Source: Antennarius striatus
Lineage: Eukaryota > Chordata > Actinopteri > Lophiiformes > Antennariidae
Length of the DNA stretch: 64,000 bases
Direction: 5' to 3'
Assembly (NCBI RefSeq): GCF_040054535.1
Contig: NC_090796.1
Location: forward strand, 12,117,501 to 12,181,500
How positions within the stretch are numbered: the first letter of the stretch is position 1; each line of letters starts with the position of its first letter. Shown here in pieces: positions 12,721 through 24,300 of the stretch. Position numbers and translations under genes: made by a program. The notes under the pieces are model-generated. The model had not been told where the DNA came from and did not search any database. It saw only the letters and a list, made by a program, of their open reading frames with translations.

Positions 12721-13689
12721 ACATATGAGATAGTTTTCGACTAAAAACGCATTTCATGAAACCCACCTTTGATTTCAAAGTACAACAAGAGCTGCAGGAC
12801 CTACTTACCTTTACCAGACCAAAACCTAAAATGTGTAGTAATATGTAGTAATATAAGAGTCTTTCTTGTAGGGAGGAGACTCAAGTTATTTCAGTGTGTG
12901 TGAGCTCAATGAAATAACTTGGCTTTAGTTTTCATTTTGAAACCAAAATGTATTCATAGGCTGGAAAATAATTTCATGGGTAAAACAGGAAACGTGAGGT
13001 TCATTCAGGTCAGTCCTTTCCCTGCCACTAGAATCTGGAGCTGAATGGGCACAAATAATACATGCATGCAAGCAAACACTTGATAGCACATCATCAAGCT
13101 CCAGTGTATCATAAACTCTTGGAGGGTAATAATGAGATGAGAGACTGATCGGTCCACCACGGTGATATGAGGTTTACTGCATGCTACTCTGACGTCAAGA
13201 GAAAACAGAGCCTGTTCTCTCCAGGTCTTGTGGTTTCGGCGCTTGAAAAAGATGTTGCAGAGTCCACACGAAATCCTCTCTCAAAAACTCTTCTGCTCCT
13301 TTAGTTCTGGCTGCCCTCTGTGTTACTGCACTGAACTTTCTCAATACTGATCACACACACATAGGAAGAGCTTTGTCTCAATGCCAGATGCTTTGAAAAT
13401 GTAAGGGCTGTGACTGGCTGGATGAAAGGAAAACCCAAGGTGGAGTTCGAATAAATTTCTCTGGCTGACAAATGCAGTTACGCTATTACCAGGAAAAAAT
13501 ATGAGGGCTGAAATAGTTATTGTGCATTTATGAGTTCAGTCGGACAACTCTAGTTTGATCTGATCACATTTATTATCTGCATAGATAAGGCCGCATATGC
13601 ATCTCGTCTAATTTCTGTAACTGTGAAAACACACCTGTGCTCACGTCATCAAGAGCTGGAAATGCTCACTTGCACGACAGGCTGCTTTT
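12721..13689. other. Intergenic, no gene recognised
   Basis: Unique-looking non-coding DNA without recognisable exons, RNA genes or repeats. Confidence 0.45.
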
Positions 13690-14095
13690 AGGTTATTCCT
13701 CAGCGTCCTCCAATCTTTTTCAAATTGTGAATGACCCCATTTGCAACAGACGCACTCCAAGAGGAGGTGGTCAAAAAGGACCTAATGATCTAATTGCACA
13801 AAAATGAAAGCCATATAATTCCAGGCCGATCCAAAACCACCCTGAGGTGAAGAAAACTGGTGTAATGAATGTGGATATGAGTCTCTTTCCTTTGTTCTGC
13901 AAGGGAAATTGTTGCCCGTGTGAAAAAAATTAAGAGGGGGCCCACAGAATTAATGATTACTATGCATTCTGCTCTAATGATTGCTACAAAACCAAAGAGA
14001 ACAACACAAGTTCAGTGGCCTTTTTATTTTTAATTGCTCTCAAGTTCATTAAAAGACCTGCATCTTAATAACGTGGTGTAAGTCAAAAAAATTAC
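13690..14095. promoter_or_regulatory. Candidate conserved non-coding element
   Basis: This stretch contains a dense cluster of AT-core transcription-factor-like motifs, including taatgattactatgcattc near 13950, which combines homeodomain-type TAAT/ATTA and octamer-like ATGCAT words. Further taatgatt and ttaattgctc words follow. It holds no repeat and no coding frame. A tissue enhancer is a reasonable guess, unproven. Confidence 0.3.
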
Positions 14096-16565
14096 ATGTT
14101 TAAACAAACTTTTCAGAATAATCTTCCTCCTTTCTTATCCTGTAAGACATTTCAATATGATTGTGGCGTTTTGGTATAATAGTTAACTCCACCCATCATA
14201 TAAACCTGTTTGCGTGTGACACGCAGTAACTCCCAAAACGATGCCATGGTAAAAGATTTGGCTTGTACTTGTTAGCACTTCCAATATTGATGATGTTTGG
14301 GGTCAGACAGATGCAAAACGTCCCAGTTGCTAAATCATTTTTTCCCAGTCCAGCCGGGGACTGCTGACACTAGTCTGCACAATCCAGCACCGACAGGTCA
14401 AGCATGCTACCACCCGTTTTTACAAGTCCCCACTGCTGTCTAGCTCCAGTCTGGTAGAATAGCTTTGGTGCAATGCTATTAACCGTATGCATGTGGAGTA
14501 CATGTGTGTGCTGTAACATTTAGGTAGCTGGAATAAAGAGGTCTCCACGGCCTTACAAATGACAGCTTTTTAATGGGAGGTAGCTTTTAAAAAGTTGGTT
14601 GTGCTTTAAACACTGTGGGAATCGGAAGTGGAGCCATTCTTAAACTCGATTTGGCGCTATGATTGATTTCTACTCTATTTCCTAGAGGGGAGTAGGTTGC
14701 GATCATTTTAGAGTAGCACGCTGATGTGGCCTCTGTTTCTCATCCTGGAGACGATCAAAATGAGAGGAAAATGTGACATCATGAGGCATACCATAAGTCA
14801 AGACAGAAGGTTTGTGGTCGGACGTGTTTTTCAGAAGTTACAGAAGCCCGAGTCGCGTGTGCCTGCCTCCTTTGTGAATCGTCTCTATGTGACAATATTC
14901 ATTTTCTATTTTACAAGGTCTGTTTTGGTGGAGAATTTTAGCTTATATTGTTCTAGCTTTTCGGTTTTGTTTTTTTCCACTTGACCGGTTCTTGCGGTTT
15001 TCGCATGACGAAAGTCCGCGAGCGCTGCCTTTTCCGGAACGGGTTGAACAGACTGGGCCAATAGGTCCTTGAGTTTCCACCGCATAACAACAATGTTTCA
15101 ATTTGTCTAATCGAGGGTATTTAGGCTAAGTAAACTATCACTCCTCAGGATTTCATCTGTAGCCCCAGCCCAGTCATGCAGACTTCTTATTCAAACCACT
15201 TGTGTAAGGGTTGAGAGTGGGAAAAGGGAGGGCAGCCAGTGGAGATGACAGGGGGATTGGATAACTCAGAGAGAAAGTCTGGGACGCAGAGAGTGAGAGG
15301 TCTTGGCAAGAAGCAGCAAACCACACAGTTTGCGTGATTGTGGTTCTCTCACAGTTTTCTCTGTCTTTGCTTTTCCCTTTTCACTTCCTCTCACAGCTCT
15401 CCGAGCCACCTGCATGCCTCGACGCTTGACCTTTGTGACCTTTGACCCTGATCAGACTGCACATGTGTTTCCTTGTTACATCACATTAAGGGTTCGGTTT
15501 TGACTGCAAGTTTTAGGACAGCAAGGATTTAAAAGATGTCTCTAGACTTTCAGGGTTTCTCTGTTTGTTCAGTGTTGGACTTGTTGGCGTAGATTTTCAT
15601 TGTTCAGGTCGTGTTAATCCTTAAAGGTTAAACTATTACGTAAACGTTTGTTCATAATTAATTCCCCGTGTAACTAATTCCACCTGCAAACGTGTGTCCC
15701 GACTTGGCATAACCGGAGAACGACCTCAAATTCAAGGCGATCGTCATCAGTAACTTCATCGTTGGTGGAAAACATGTTTACTGGAGTAGTGGTATGGACT
15801 GCAAGCTCTTGTGGGCAGCTTGAGAACAATTTTACAATTCAAGAAATGTGTGCTTTATTTGTAACAGCCTATATATATTTGACAGCTGCAAGTTATGATT
15901 TCCTTTACAAATGAAGATCATACAAATCCTATCATGCATTATTTAACATAAAATTCTCCCAATGTGTTGTTTAATGATGTTTTATGTACAAAAAATAATC
16001 ACGTAAATGGATTTTTTAGGCAATGTAGTGTGTAATACCCACATACAATACTTTAAATATATTTACTCACAATGCTTATGCAGCACTTTTTAATTTACTT
16101 TTTCACATGGTAAAGTGTAAAATGACTACTTGCCTCAAGCAAATAACAAAACCTGTTAATCACACTATCTGTGTGATTAACAGATGCAGTGTACCTGTGG
16201 ATGAAGCATCAACCTGTGAAGCTGAATAATGTGTAGATGAGAGTGCCAACCAACACCACTACCCCTGACCGTGAGATCATGGCAGGCTTACCTTACCCAA
16301 TTCCTCCACCTCAGTTTCCTTCATCGATTTAGGATCATAACTGGCCTCATAAAAAGTTTGAGAGGGGACGTGAGAGCCAAAATCCAGACCAAGCCAGCAA
16401 ATTTTAATGGTACAGGTTTATAATGAAACACTCCTTGAGCCGTTCTCCCAAAGCGCTGACGTTATCCACTGGACACAGGCGCATATTAAAAATGTACGCT
16501 ATTTATAAAGTGTGGGACTATCAGTGAGGCATGGCAGCAGGGAGTTGAGAGGATTAGAAGGGCTT

Positions 16566-16616
<51 letters not shown>

Positions 16617-17998
16617 AAGTGCTCCAATATGTCCGTTAACAGGAGATTTATCTGCTGTTTACACTGTGGAGTTTTGTCAAGATTTTGTTGTTGTTGTTGT
16701 TTTGTTTTTTTGGTTGTATGAGCAGATGAACAGTACGACATGTCGTTGTAAAGAGCAGATGTTTTGAGGTCACTGCTTCCCGATCCGCCTCGCTGCAAGT
16801 GTTGACACTTGTGGGTTGGAGTCATACTTAATGAGGGAATCATGATGTGTGGGTTGTGGCCCATAGGAAACACAGAATGAGCGCCACAGCCATTCATATC
16901 TTCAAGCACCAAATGATTAGCTATAATTGTACCCTTTGGTTCCCAGCATCCAATCAATCCAACTTCTCCTTTTAATATTTGTGCTCTGTGGTGACATTTC
17001 AACTTCCATGTGATACTTTAGGTTGCTTCTGTAATTATGCATCCGCTGCAGCCGTCCCATTGCAGATAACGGTGCATGAAACGCACCCATGTTGTTCATT
17101 TTGTTCCCGGAGCTCTTTGGCCTCACCTGCCAGGTGCAAGCGAACTAATGATTTCTTCTAAATCAAGATGAAATAGTCCCACGTTTGGTCACCAGCCGTC
17201 TGGCGTGTGCTTACCACTCTCACCCTGCAGACTGCCTTCAGCATTCCTGCTCTGCCCAGTCAATGATCACACACACACACACACACACGGATGATGTCAT
17301 TTCCTGCTCGAGGGGCTCCCGTTCTTTTCCTTATGGTGGCCAGAGCAGCAGACGGTATCTGAAACATGACTCAGGTTAGTCTTGATCTGATAACTTTAAG
17401 CATTACCTTGTGTGTATGAACCAGGAGAGTCATGAATTCCATCTCAAATTGACTTCTGGTGTTTCCAGGTGCCTAAAAATATATATTGTTGAATTACTGG
17501 TTAATGCCTGCAATGCTTCAGCACCTGCAAGCTGGTCGTAATTTTAATTTTGTGTCATTTCTTACTTTTCAGCAGCTTCAAAAAACCATTTCCAAATGGG
17601 AGGTTGTCGTAAGTCAGTCGTTACTGTACTCCAACTCCAGCAGGACAGATATATGGAAAACATGTAAACATGAACTGAAATCTTCGCAACATCAGAGGTA
17701 ACATCCCAGATGAATTCTCTTTGTGTTTTGGGTCACAGCATAAAGTCAGACGGTGGTTTCAGTCAAGTCATTCATCGGGCTTCTGCTGTCCTCTACTGGT
17801 GGACAGGAGCCGTGTCAGGTTCATGGCGTGCTGTAAAGAAGTCAGACTATGAACCGTCTTTAGACTCGTTGAACTTTCTCGGGTTTGCAGGATGTTTGAT
17901 TGCAGAGTGATTTAGATTCCCAGAGGAGGAAACAGAAGGACTGAAGCGTCCACATCCTGATGGATGAAATAAGCAACCTGTTATATTTAGAGCACGGA

Positions 17999-18000
<2 letters not shown>
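14096..18000. other. Intergenic, no gene recognised
   Basis: This stretch holds (GT)n at 16568-16613, (CA)n at about 17268-17288 and (TTG)n at about 16686-16701. Open frames through the microsatellites encode only low-complexity Cys-Val or Thr-His repeats. No exon of a known family was recognised. Confidence 0.5.
16568..16613. repeat. (GT)n microsatellite
   Basis: An uninterrupted run of about 23 GT dinucleotides. Confidence 0.95.
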
Positions 18001-18096
<96 letters not shown>

Positions 18097-18100
18097 GTGT
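18001..18100. repeat. (GT)n microsatellite, about 100 bp
   Basis: A nearly pure GT run with one interruption, just upstream of the galanin receptor pseudogene. A run of about 13 G lies between them at about 18264-18277. Confidence 0.95.
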
Positions 18101-18339
18101 CTTAAGGAGGTTCCCGTCAAATATTGGAGTGGATCCACTGATAGGAGCAAAATTACCTTTTTTAAAAGCGTATGATAAAAATTCCTTATCACTAAAGCTA
18201 TATACTGAGGAAGTGGAGCAGGTCCCGCTGACTCTTCAAAAACAGCAATTTTCCTTATCATATGGGGGGGGGGGGGGTCGGGGGTATAATCGGAATACAG
18301 AAACCCACATTTGTCTCGGAATGGATGCTGTGCGCACAA

Positions 18340-19194
18340 GAATCGCGCGTCTCCACGAGCCATTCGGGTACAGAAAGAAATGTGTATCCATCCTCTGTGA
18401 ACTCGGCCTCTTGGAGAGAATCCGTTGTAGTTTCTGTCGATTTTTCGGTCCTTTTTCTCGTCGGCACCGTGGGAAACTCTCTGGTCCTGGCGGCTCTGCT
18501 GCGCAACGGACAGATGAACACGAAAACGAATGTATTCATCGTCTTCTGCGCGCCCTTTCAAGCTATCTACGCTATGGATGAATGGGTGTTCGGACCTGCA
18601 GTGTGCAAAATTTTGCACTTTATCATCTTACAGGTATTTAGCCATTTGGTACCCACTCCGCTCCAAAAAACACACTCACCTTTATCTGCCTAATTTGGGT
18701 ATTGGCGCTCGTTTTCTCTGGACCGTATCTTGGCTATTACGCACAGATGGACATGGCTTACCTGGGATTCTCAGCTGTGCGTAATAATGGGCTTGTGCAC
18801 CTTTATCTTCAGCTATCGCGTCTGCGTTCTGGTGCTCGGCCTCAACCACACCCTCGCCGTCCGCTACCTCTGGATCAAGGTGGATCCCGTTGAGGACGCG
18901 TCCGAATCCAGGCCCCATCTCCGGATCATGCTACGGGTGTGGTTTAGGCGCTTTTCCCTAAATCACGTGACCTTTGTCCTCCTCATCCTTTCCCACCTGG
19001 TGGTTTACTCCAACCCCTGCCTCTACCCCATAGTCAACACCCTAGTCCCCAAGTACTTCCGTGAAGGATTCAAGAATGTCTCTAGCTGCTTGCAGAGGTG
19101 GAAGAGGAAGGAGGTCAACGATGCGCACGATATCCAGGCTTTGAACAGTCAGCAGTCTGGAGACATCAACATGAAAAAAGCTGGAATGTCTTGA
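18340..19194 (+). pseudogene. galr2: Galanin receptor type 2 pseudogene
   Basis: This was a class A neuropeptide GPCR. TM1 is clear (SWRESVVV, then GTVGNSLVLAALLRNGQMN), followed by the pre-TM3 region (DEWVFGPAVCKILHFII), RYLAIWYPLRS after TM3, TM4 (ICLIWVLALVFSGPYLGYY), the TM5 region (CTFIFSYR), the loop YLWIKVDPVEDASESR, and a TM7/helix 8 version of NPIVYALVSKHFRKGF. Most of TM2, the end of TM3 with the DRY aspartate, and all of TM6 are missing. The reading frame shifts at least twice between blocks, so no single frame spans a receptor. GALR2 normally has one intron after TM3, and here the splice-acceptor-like cttacag directly precedes the exon 2 block. It lies next to exoc7, as GALR2 does in human. 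A functional gene is excluded unless the assembly is wrong at several places. Confidence 0.87.
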
Positions 19195-19615
19195 CTCTGG
19201 TTCCTCCATTTGGAGGAATGTATTTTATCATCAGTAGGTTTGTTAGTTTAACAAATTAATCATATAGATACCTCAAGAAGCCTAAATACTGTCTGTGGTC
19301 ATTTTAACTTCTGAAAACCTGCTGTGTGATAAGTGGTCATCACTGAAAACCGCAGCGTAATTTTGCTGATTGTATTTGACTCACAGTGTCACAGAATTTA
19401 AAATTAATCTGTAATGCGATGTGTAATCCTTTGCTGGTACAACCTTCTCCTACACGTCCAAATCCACAGTACCAACAACAACAATGTTAAACAGCAGAAA
19501 TTATAGTAAGAACTTTTTGGTACCCTTCACATTAGGCAGCCATCTATATAATCACTTGCTGTTCTGTTGTGTCATTGACAAAACTAATTACACACAGCAT
19601 CAAGTTGGAGTTCCC
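19195..19615. other. Space between galr2 pseudogene and exoc7 3' end
   Basis: AT-rich DNA downstream of both converging units. No feature is recognised. Confidence 0.5.
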
Positions 19616-19621
19616 TTTATT
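19616..19621 (-). terminator. exoc7: exoc7 poly(A) signal
   Basis: AATAAA on the minus strand, about 140 bases after the exoc7 stop codon. It is the first canonical signal met. Confidence 0.6.
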
Positions 19622-19760
19622 TGTTGGAAATGTTAACCTGGAACAGCTAAATTGTATAAATACATCAGGTTGATATCTTTGTACAAAACATTCATCGGAC
19701 ACACAGAGGGTGACGGTAGTGTAGACGGGAGCTTGTGTGTGTCTCTGCTTGAGCCGCAGC

Positions 19761-21278
19761 TCAGGCGGACGTGTCGAACAGCCTCTCGATCATCTCCTCT
19801 ACTTCCTCCGGTCTGTACTTATGATACTTTTCGGGGTTCTTGGTGAAGGAGATGTTGGCACATCTGAGCCAAAGAGGAGAGATAAATGGAAAACAAGTCA
19901 GACCCACAATAGGAACGTGATGTTCAAACTCCTGACGGAAGGATTTCTTTCTTTTTTTCCAGTTGTGTTTCTCTAACCTCTGCAAAAAAGCCCTGTAAGC
20001 GTCGGACACCACTTTCTTCTGAGCCTGACGGATGAAGTCTCGCTGCTCTTTGTCAGGGATGGCCCAACCCTTCTGGATCTTACACAACTCTTCCAAGCCG
20101 TCGTTAAAACCCTGAGAGGAAAGGAGTTCAGATCAGCAACAGGAACCCACGGTTTGTTCTTTTCGTTCACTGGGGGTGTGAATTTTTCACAGGATTTGGT
20201 ACATTGGTGATGTCTGACCTCACCTTGAACTTGTCTTTAATCACTTGTCGCTCTTTGTCTTTCAGCTGTAGAAATGCAGTAACAAAATGGATTTGAATTC
20301 ATAAGATTATCTTAAATGATAATAAATGACTGCTATGTATATTTTTATGTGCAATAAAAATTGGCATTAATACATATTGGTTACAAGTTAATGTATTCAA
20401 TTGGGTGTAAATAGTCAGCACTATCTAATTTATCATTCTATATTTCAATTGGAAATAACAGGAATTAAAAAGGAGTCATGAAAATTAATCCAAAAACAGA
20501 ATGAAATAGTGAGTGTATAATTCAATAAACTGAATGTAACAAAGTCTTTGTGCAGGTCTCTAACCAATGAGATTGACAGAAATATTAATACAATAATTTA
20601 ATTTTGGAATAAATCTTTTTGTCTTTTTAAACTTAATGTCCAAGTGGATTTGTTCTTATTATTTATTGTATTCTTATTTTTAGATTATATATGTAGAAAT
20701 ACTTTTCTTCTGCACTTGGGAATATCATTTAGAGTTTAATCTGTGGTTTTTATTTCCCATTGAAGCATCAAACAATTAATTCCTTGATGATACTATTTAT
20801 CTTTAAATGAATTAATTAACAGGAGACTAACTGGGCTCACTGGGCTGGGCCGACACAGTATCATCTTTTCTCCAGTGCCACAAAGTTTATATGGGTATGT
20901 TAAAGTTGACACTTGTGATCAAACCCTTTGCTTTTCCCAGACAGGTAAAAAAAAGTTCTGACCTTGGTGCCAGGTTGGAAGACGGGCATGTTCCTGTCTG
21001 TCAGGTGCTCTGTGACTTTCTGCCAGCTGCAACAGGTTTCCATACATCAGGTCAGAACGAGCGGTGAACGACACGATGTAACTGCTTCAAATGCATTTAC
21101 CTGCTCTCGTACATGTGGATCTGCTGCTCTATCAGCTCTCTGTACAAACCTTCAGCCTTCTTCTGGGTCACCGTCACCAGCTGGATCAACTCAGACCTGG
21201 ACACATTTCAGAAAACATTTCACATAAAGGCTCTTCTAAACTTCTGTCATGTCCACTTCCTGTAGATCACACTCCAGC

Positions 21279-21326
<48 letters not shown>

Positions 21327-24300
21327 AGAGGCCTGTACACACTAATAAATGCATGTGTTTGATTGACGAATAACTAGTGTGCTCTTGATTTCCCTTCAAA
21401 CATACAAAATAAAATTAAAAAGGTAATAATTTAGAGGGGTTTGGGGATTTTTCACGAGGCTGGAAGCAAAATAATTTTAGTAATTTTAAAATGGGGAACA
21501 TTTGTTTGAGTTGCAAGTTGTTTGATTTACAAGCTCAACGGAACAAATTACTCTCGTACTCACGGTACTACAACCTCCGAAAAGAAAAACCACTCACTTC
21601 TCCAGCGACTTGAGGATGTAGTTGTAGTTGTTGTGCAGAAAGATGGCGCTCAGGGCCGGATCCTCGTACACTTTGGACTTGCTGAGCAGGTTCAGCTGCA
21701 GGTTCCCTAGGACCTTACCTGAGTGGGGAAAAGACTTGTGCATCAGTTTCCAAAATAAAAACGGGTCATTTCACTCCGAAGGGCTCTTTCCTCGATACTT
21801 ACATATATAAGTACTGAGGAGCCTTTTGTTGAACTCGGAGGTGTAGCTGCTCGCTGATGAACTCACCTCTGCTGAAAATGCAAAATGTTTCAGCGCCAAA
21901 ATAGACAGATAAATCATTTGCAACACCTTGAATAGATCCATTCTGAACATGGGTATTTTAATTTAAGTTACTGCTTATGGTTGTGTATTTTTACTAGTGT
22001 AAGACTTTGAATGAAGGGGTTTTACTTGTATCAGAGTACTTTTCACTAAAGTACCGCTGCATTTACTTGAACAATAAAGATCACAGTACTTCTACCTCTG
22101 CACATCAGGGACCTCCACATGGTCTTTTTTGCTTACCTCGGGGGTCTAAAGGTATATTGTAAGTGTCCCCCAGTACTAAAATGGCCGAGCCAAGGCAAGA
22201 CAGAGAAAAGAGGGGAAAAAAGAGGCACAAGTGCAAAAAGGTTAGAAAAGATCTGTTAGTGCAGAGTAAGCAAACAGTCATCAGCCAAGGCAGGAAGGGG
22301 TTGAGGGAAAAGAGCCGGGGAATGAAAAAGAGGGAAAGCAAAGCTGCGATTAATGGGACAGGACGGAGCCAGAGACCCACAGACAACCTCAAATGACTGA
22401 GGGTTGGATTAAAATTTACCTTAAATATCAACACAGAGGCTCCCTTTTAGAAGAGACAAATAATGTTGCAAGAGGCAAGAACAAGGAAAGGAAGAAGGAA
22501 TAAAGGTGCATAGAAAGAGAATGAGAGGCAGGAGGAAACCTGGGAGTGTTGGATCAGTGCTGCTGGGAAATACAGCTCGAGAATACAACTGAGGGGGGAT
22601 CTGTCTGATCACGTATTGCTGTTAAAAGACCATGTGTCTGCCTCATGCTTCAGAATCAGTAACCCTCTGATAAGGTCACGTCATGCACAAACACAGTATT
22701 CAGTCTGAATGTCTCTGCAGTGACACATTCCCTCGTCGAATCAATTCAAAATCAAACACTTCCTTCGACATCAAAAACACGTATTTATCTTCTTACCTGC
22801 AGGGCTTTCTATCCATCTAGATAGTTTTAGACATTAAGACATTAAGTTAAATTCATAGGACCGCTGCTCCACTACAGGAAGCAGCATCTTAGCATGCTAG
22901 CAAGGCAGCAAGAAGTCTAAAAAAAGGACGAACGACAGGCGGGTGTTGGTGTGGCTCTACCTTGTGAGGCCAGCATGGCTCCGGCCGTCTCATGAAAGTC
23001 TAGCAGCTGCTGCAAGAAGAGGATGGCCTGCAGGAGATGAAGGCAAGCTTCATTTACACTCATTGATTAAACAAAAGGTGCTCCACCTGACATTGCCAGC
23101 TGTTTCCATGAAGATCAGAAAAAAAACTAGGTCCTGGGAAGGTGTTAACCTTGAAGTGCAGACAGCCTTTATGCAACGGAGATGTGTGAGCATTAGCTTA
23201 CGTTGCTGGTGAGTTCATGGACTGTCCCATCTTTGGGCATGTTGTACTCTTTATCAGGATCATTCTGTGGTAAGAGAGAGAAAATTTAGCCAGCTAATGA
23301 AGAAATGATCATAGACAGAGATGAAAAATGTGAACATGTTGCCTTGATGCTGTCTGCAAACTCCTCCAGAGCTTTGGCGCCGATAGTCTCCATAGAGGTG
23401 ATGAGTGTCGGTAGCTTGTTCTTGGTGCTCGCTGCTGTTCCCTGCAGACAAAGTCAAACAGTTCGTAGCTTAAAGGATTTTCTACGCAGCATGTTCATGC
23501 AGTACAAAAGCCAAGACTGAAGTCGTTAAGACCTGCAGTGTTGAGTCGAACTCAGACTTATACATTTTCAGATGTCTGAGAATGGGGAAGATGGTGAGGA
23601 CGGCCGAGTAGTCGTGGCGCATTATGGCTCTGCGAGCTGCAGACACGATGTTGTCTCCCTCCAGCATCAGGTTGTCCAAAGCCTCCTGTGGACCACAGAG
23701 GATACAGGAAGTAGACTACATAATGGAGACACCACACCACCATAAGAAAAGGAGGAGGATGCAACATCTACTTCTTGGTGCAACCTCCGATAAGAAGTCA
23801 CTGAGGTAGGTTCTGACCTGAATGAGAGAGTCGAACGTCTTCTTCTGGTGGTGTTCAGGGATGATTTCTGTCAGGAGGGCGTACTCGCTCTGGGCCAGCT
23901 TGACAAAGGCGCTGATGCAGTGGATGTAGGAGTCAATCTCGATGTCCAGCACATCATCCTTTCCTGAGATACATGAGCAAAGATCCAGTCAGCCGTGAAA
24001 CAAAAAGCAAAAGTTCACATAAAGACATGGGCTCTGGCTGGTCGATATAAAGAAGCTACTGAGTAGCTGTATGTTTTCAAATGGTTTTGAGGCTACAGGC
24101 TGTGACTGTACTTAAGAAAATGACATCATAGAATCTGCAGTGGGTGCGGTGTTCTATCAGCCTGTTTTGTTCCTTCCGTTTCCCACGTGTTCCTGTCACT
24201 CACCTGAGGCGGCCCCGTGCTTCTCGGTCAGGGCGTCAGAGAGGTGTTTGACCCGCAGGTCATGATCGTAACCTGGTGGGTGAGGTGGGGGTGGTGGTGG

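Noticed and set aside
16499-17002. Long minus-strand frame through a CA repeat
   Set aside because: Openness comes from the (GT)n microsatellite; the product is a low-complexity Thr-His repeat.
17860-18618. 252-residue minus-strand frame opposite the galr2 pseudogene
   Set aside because: Antisense shadow of the receptor sequence, extended by the (GT)n tract.
18340-19194. Functional galanin receptor with unrecognised introns
   Set aside because: Missing TM2, TM3 end and TM6 cannot be supplied from introns, because the flanking blocks are directly contiguous without splice-site pairs of usable length.
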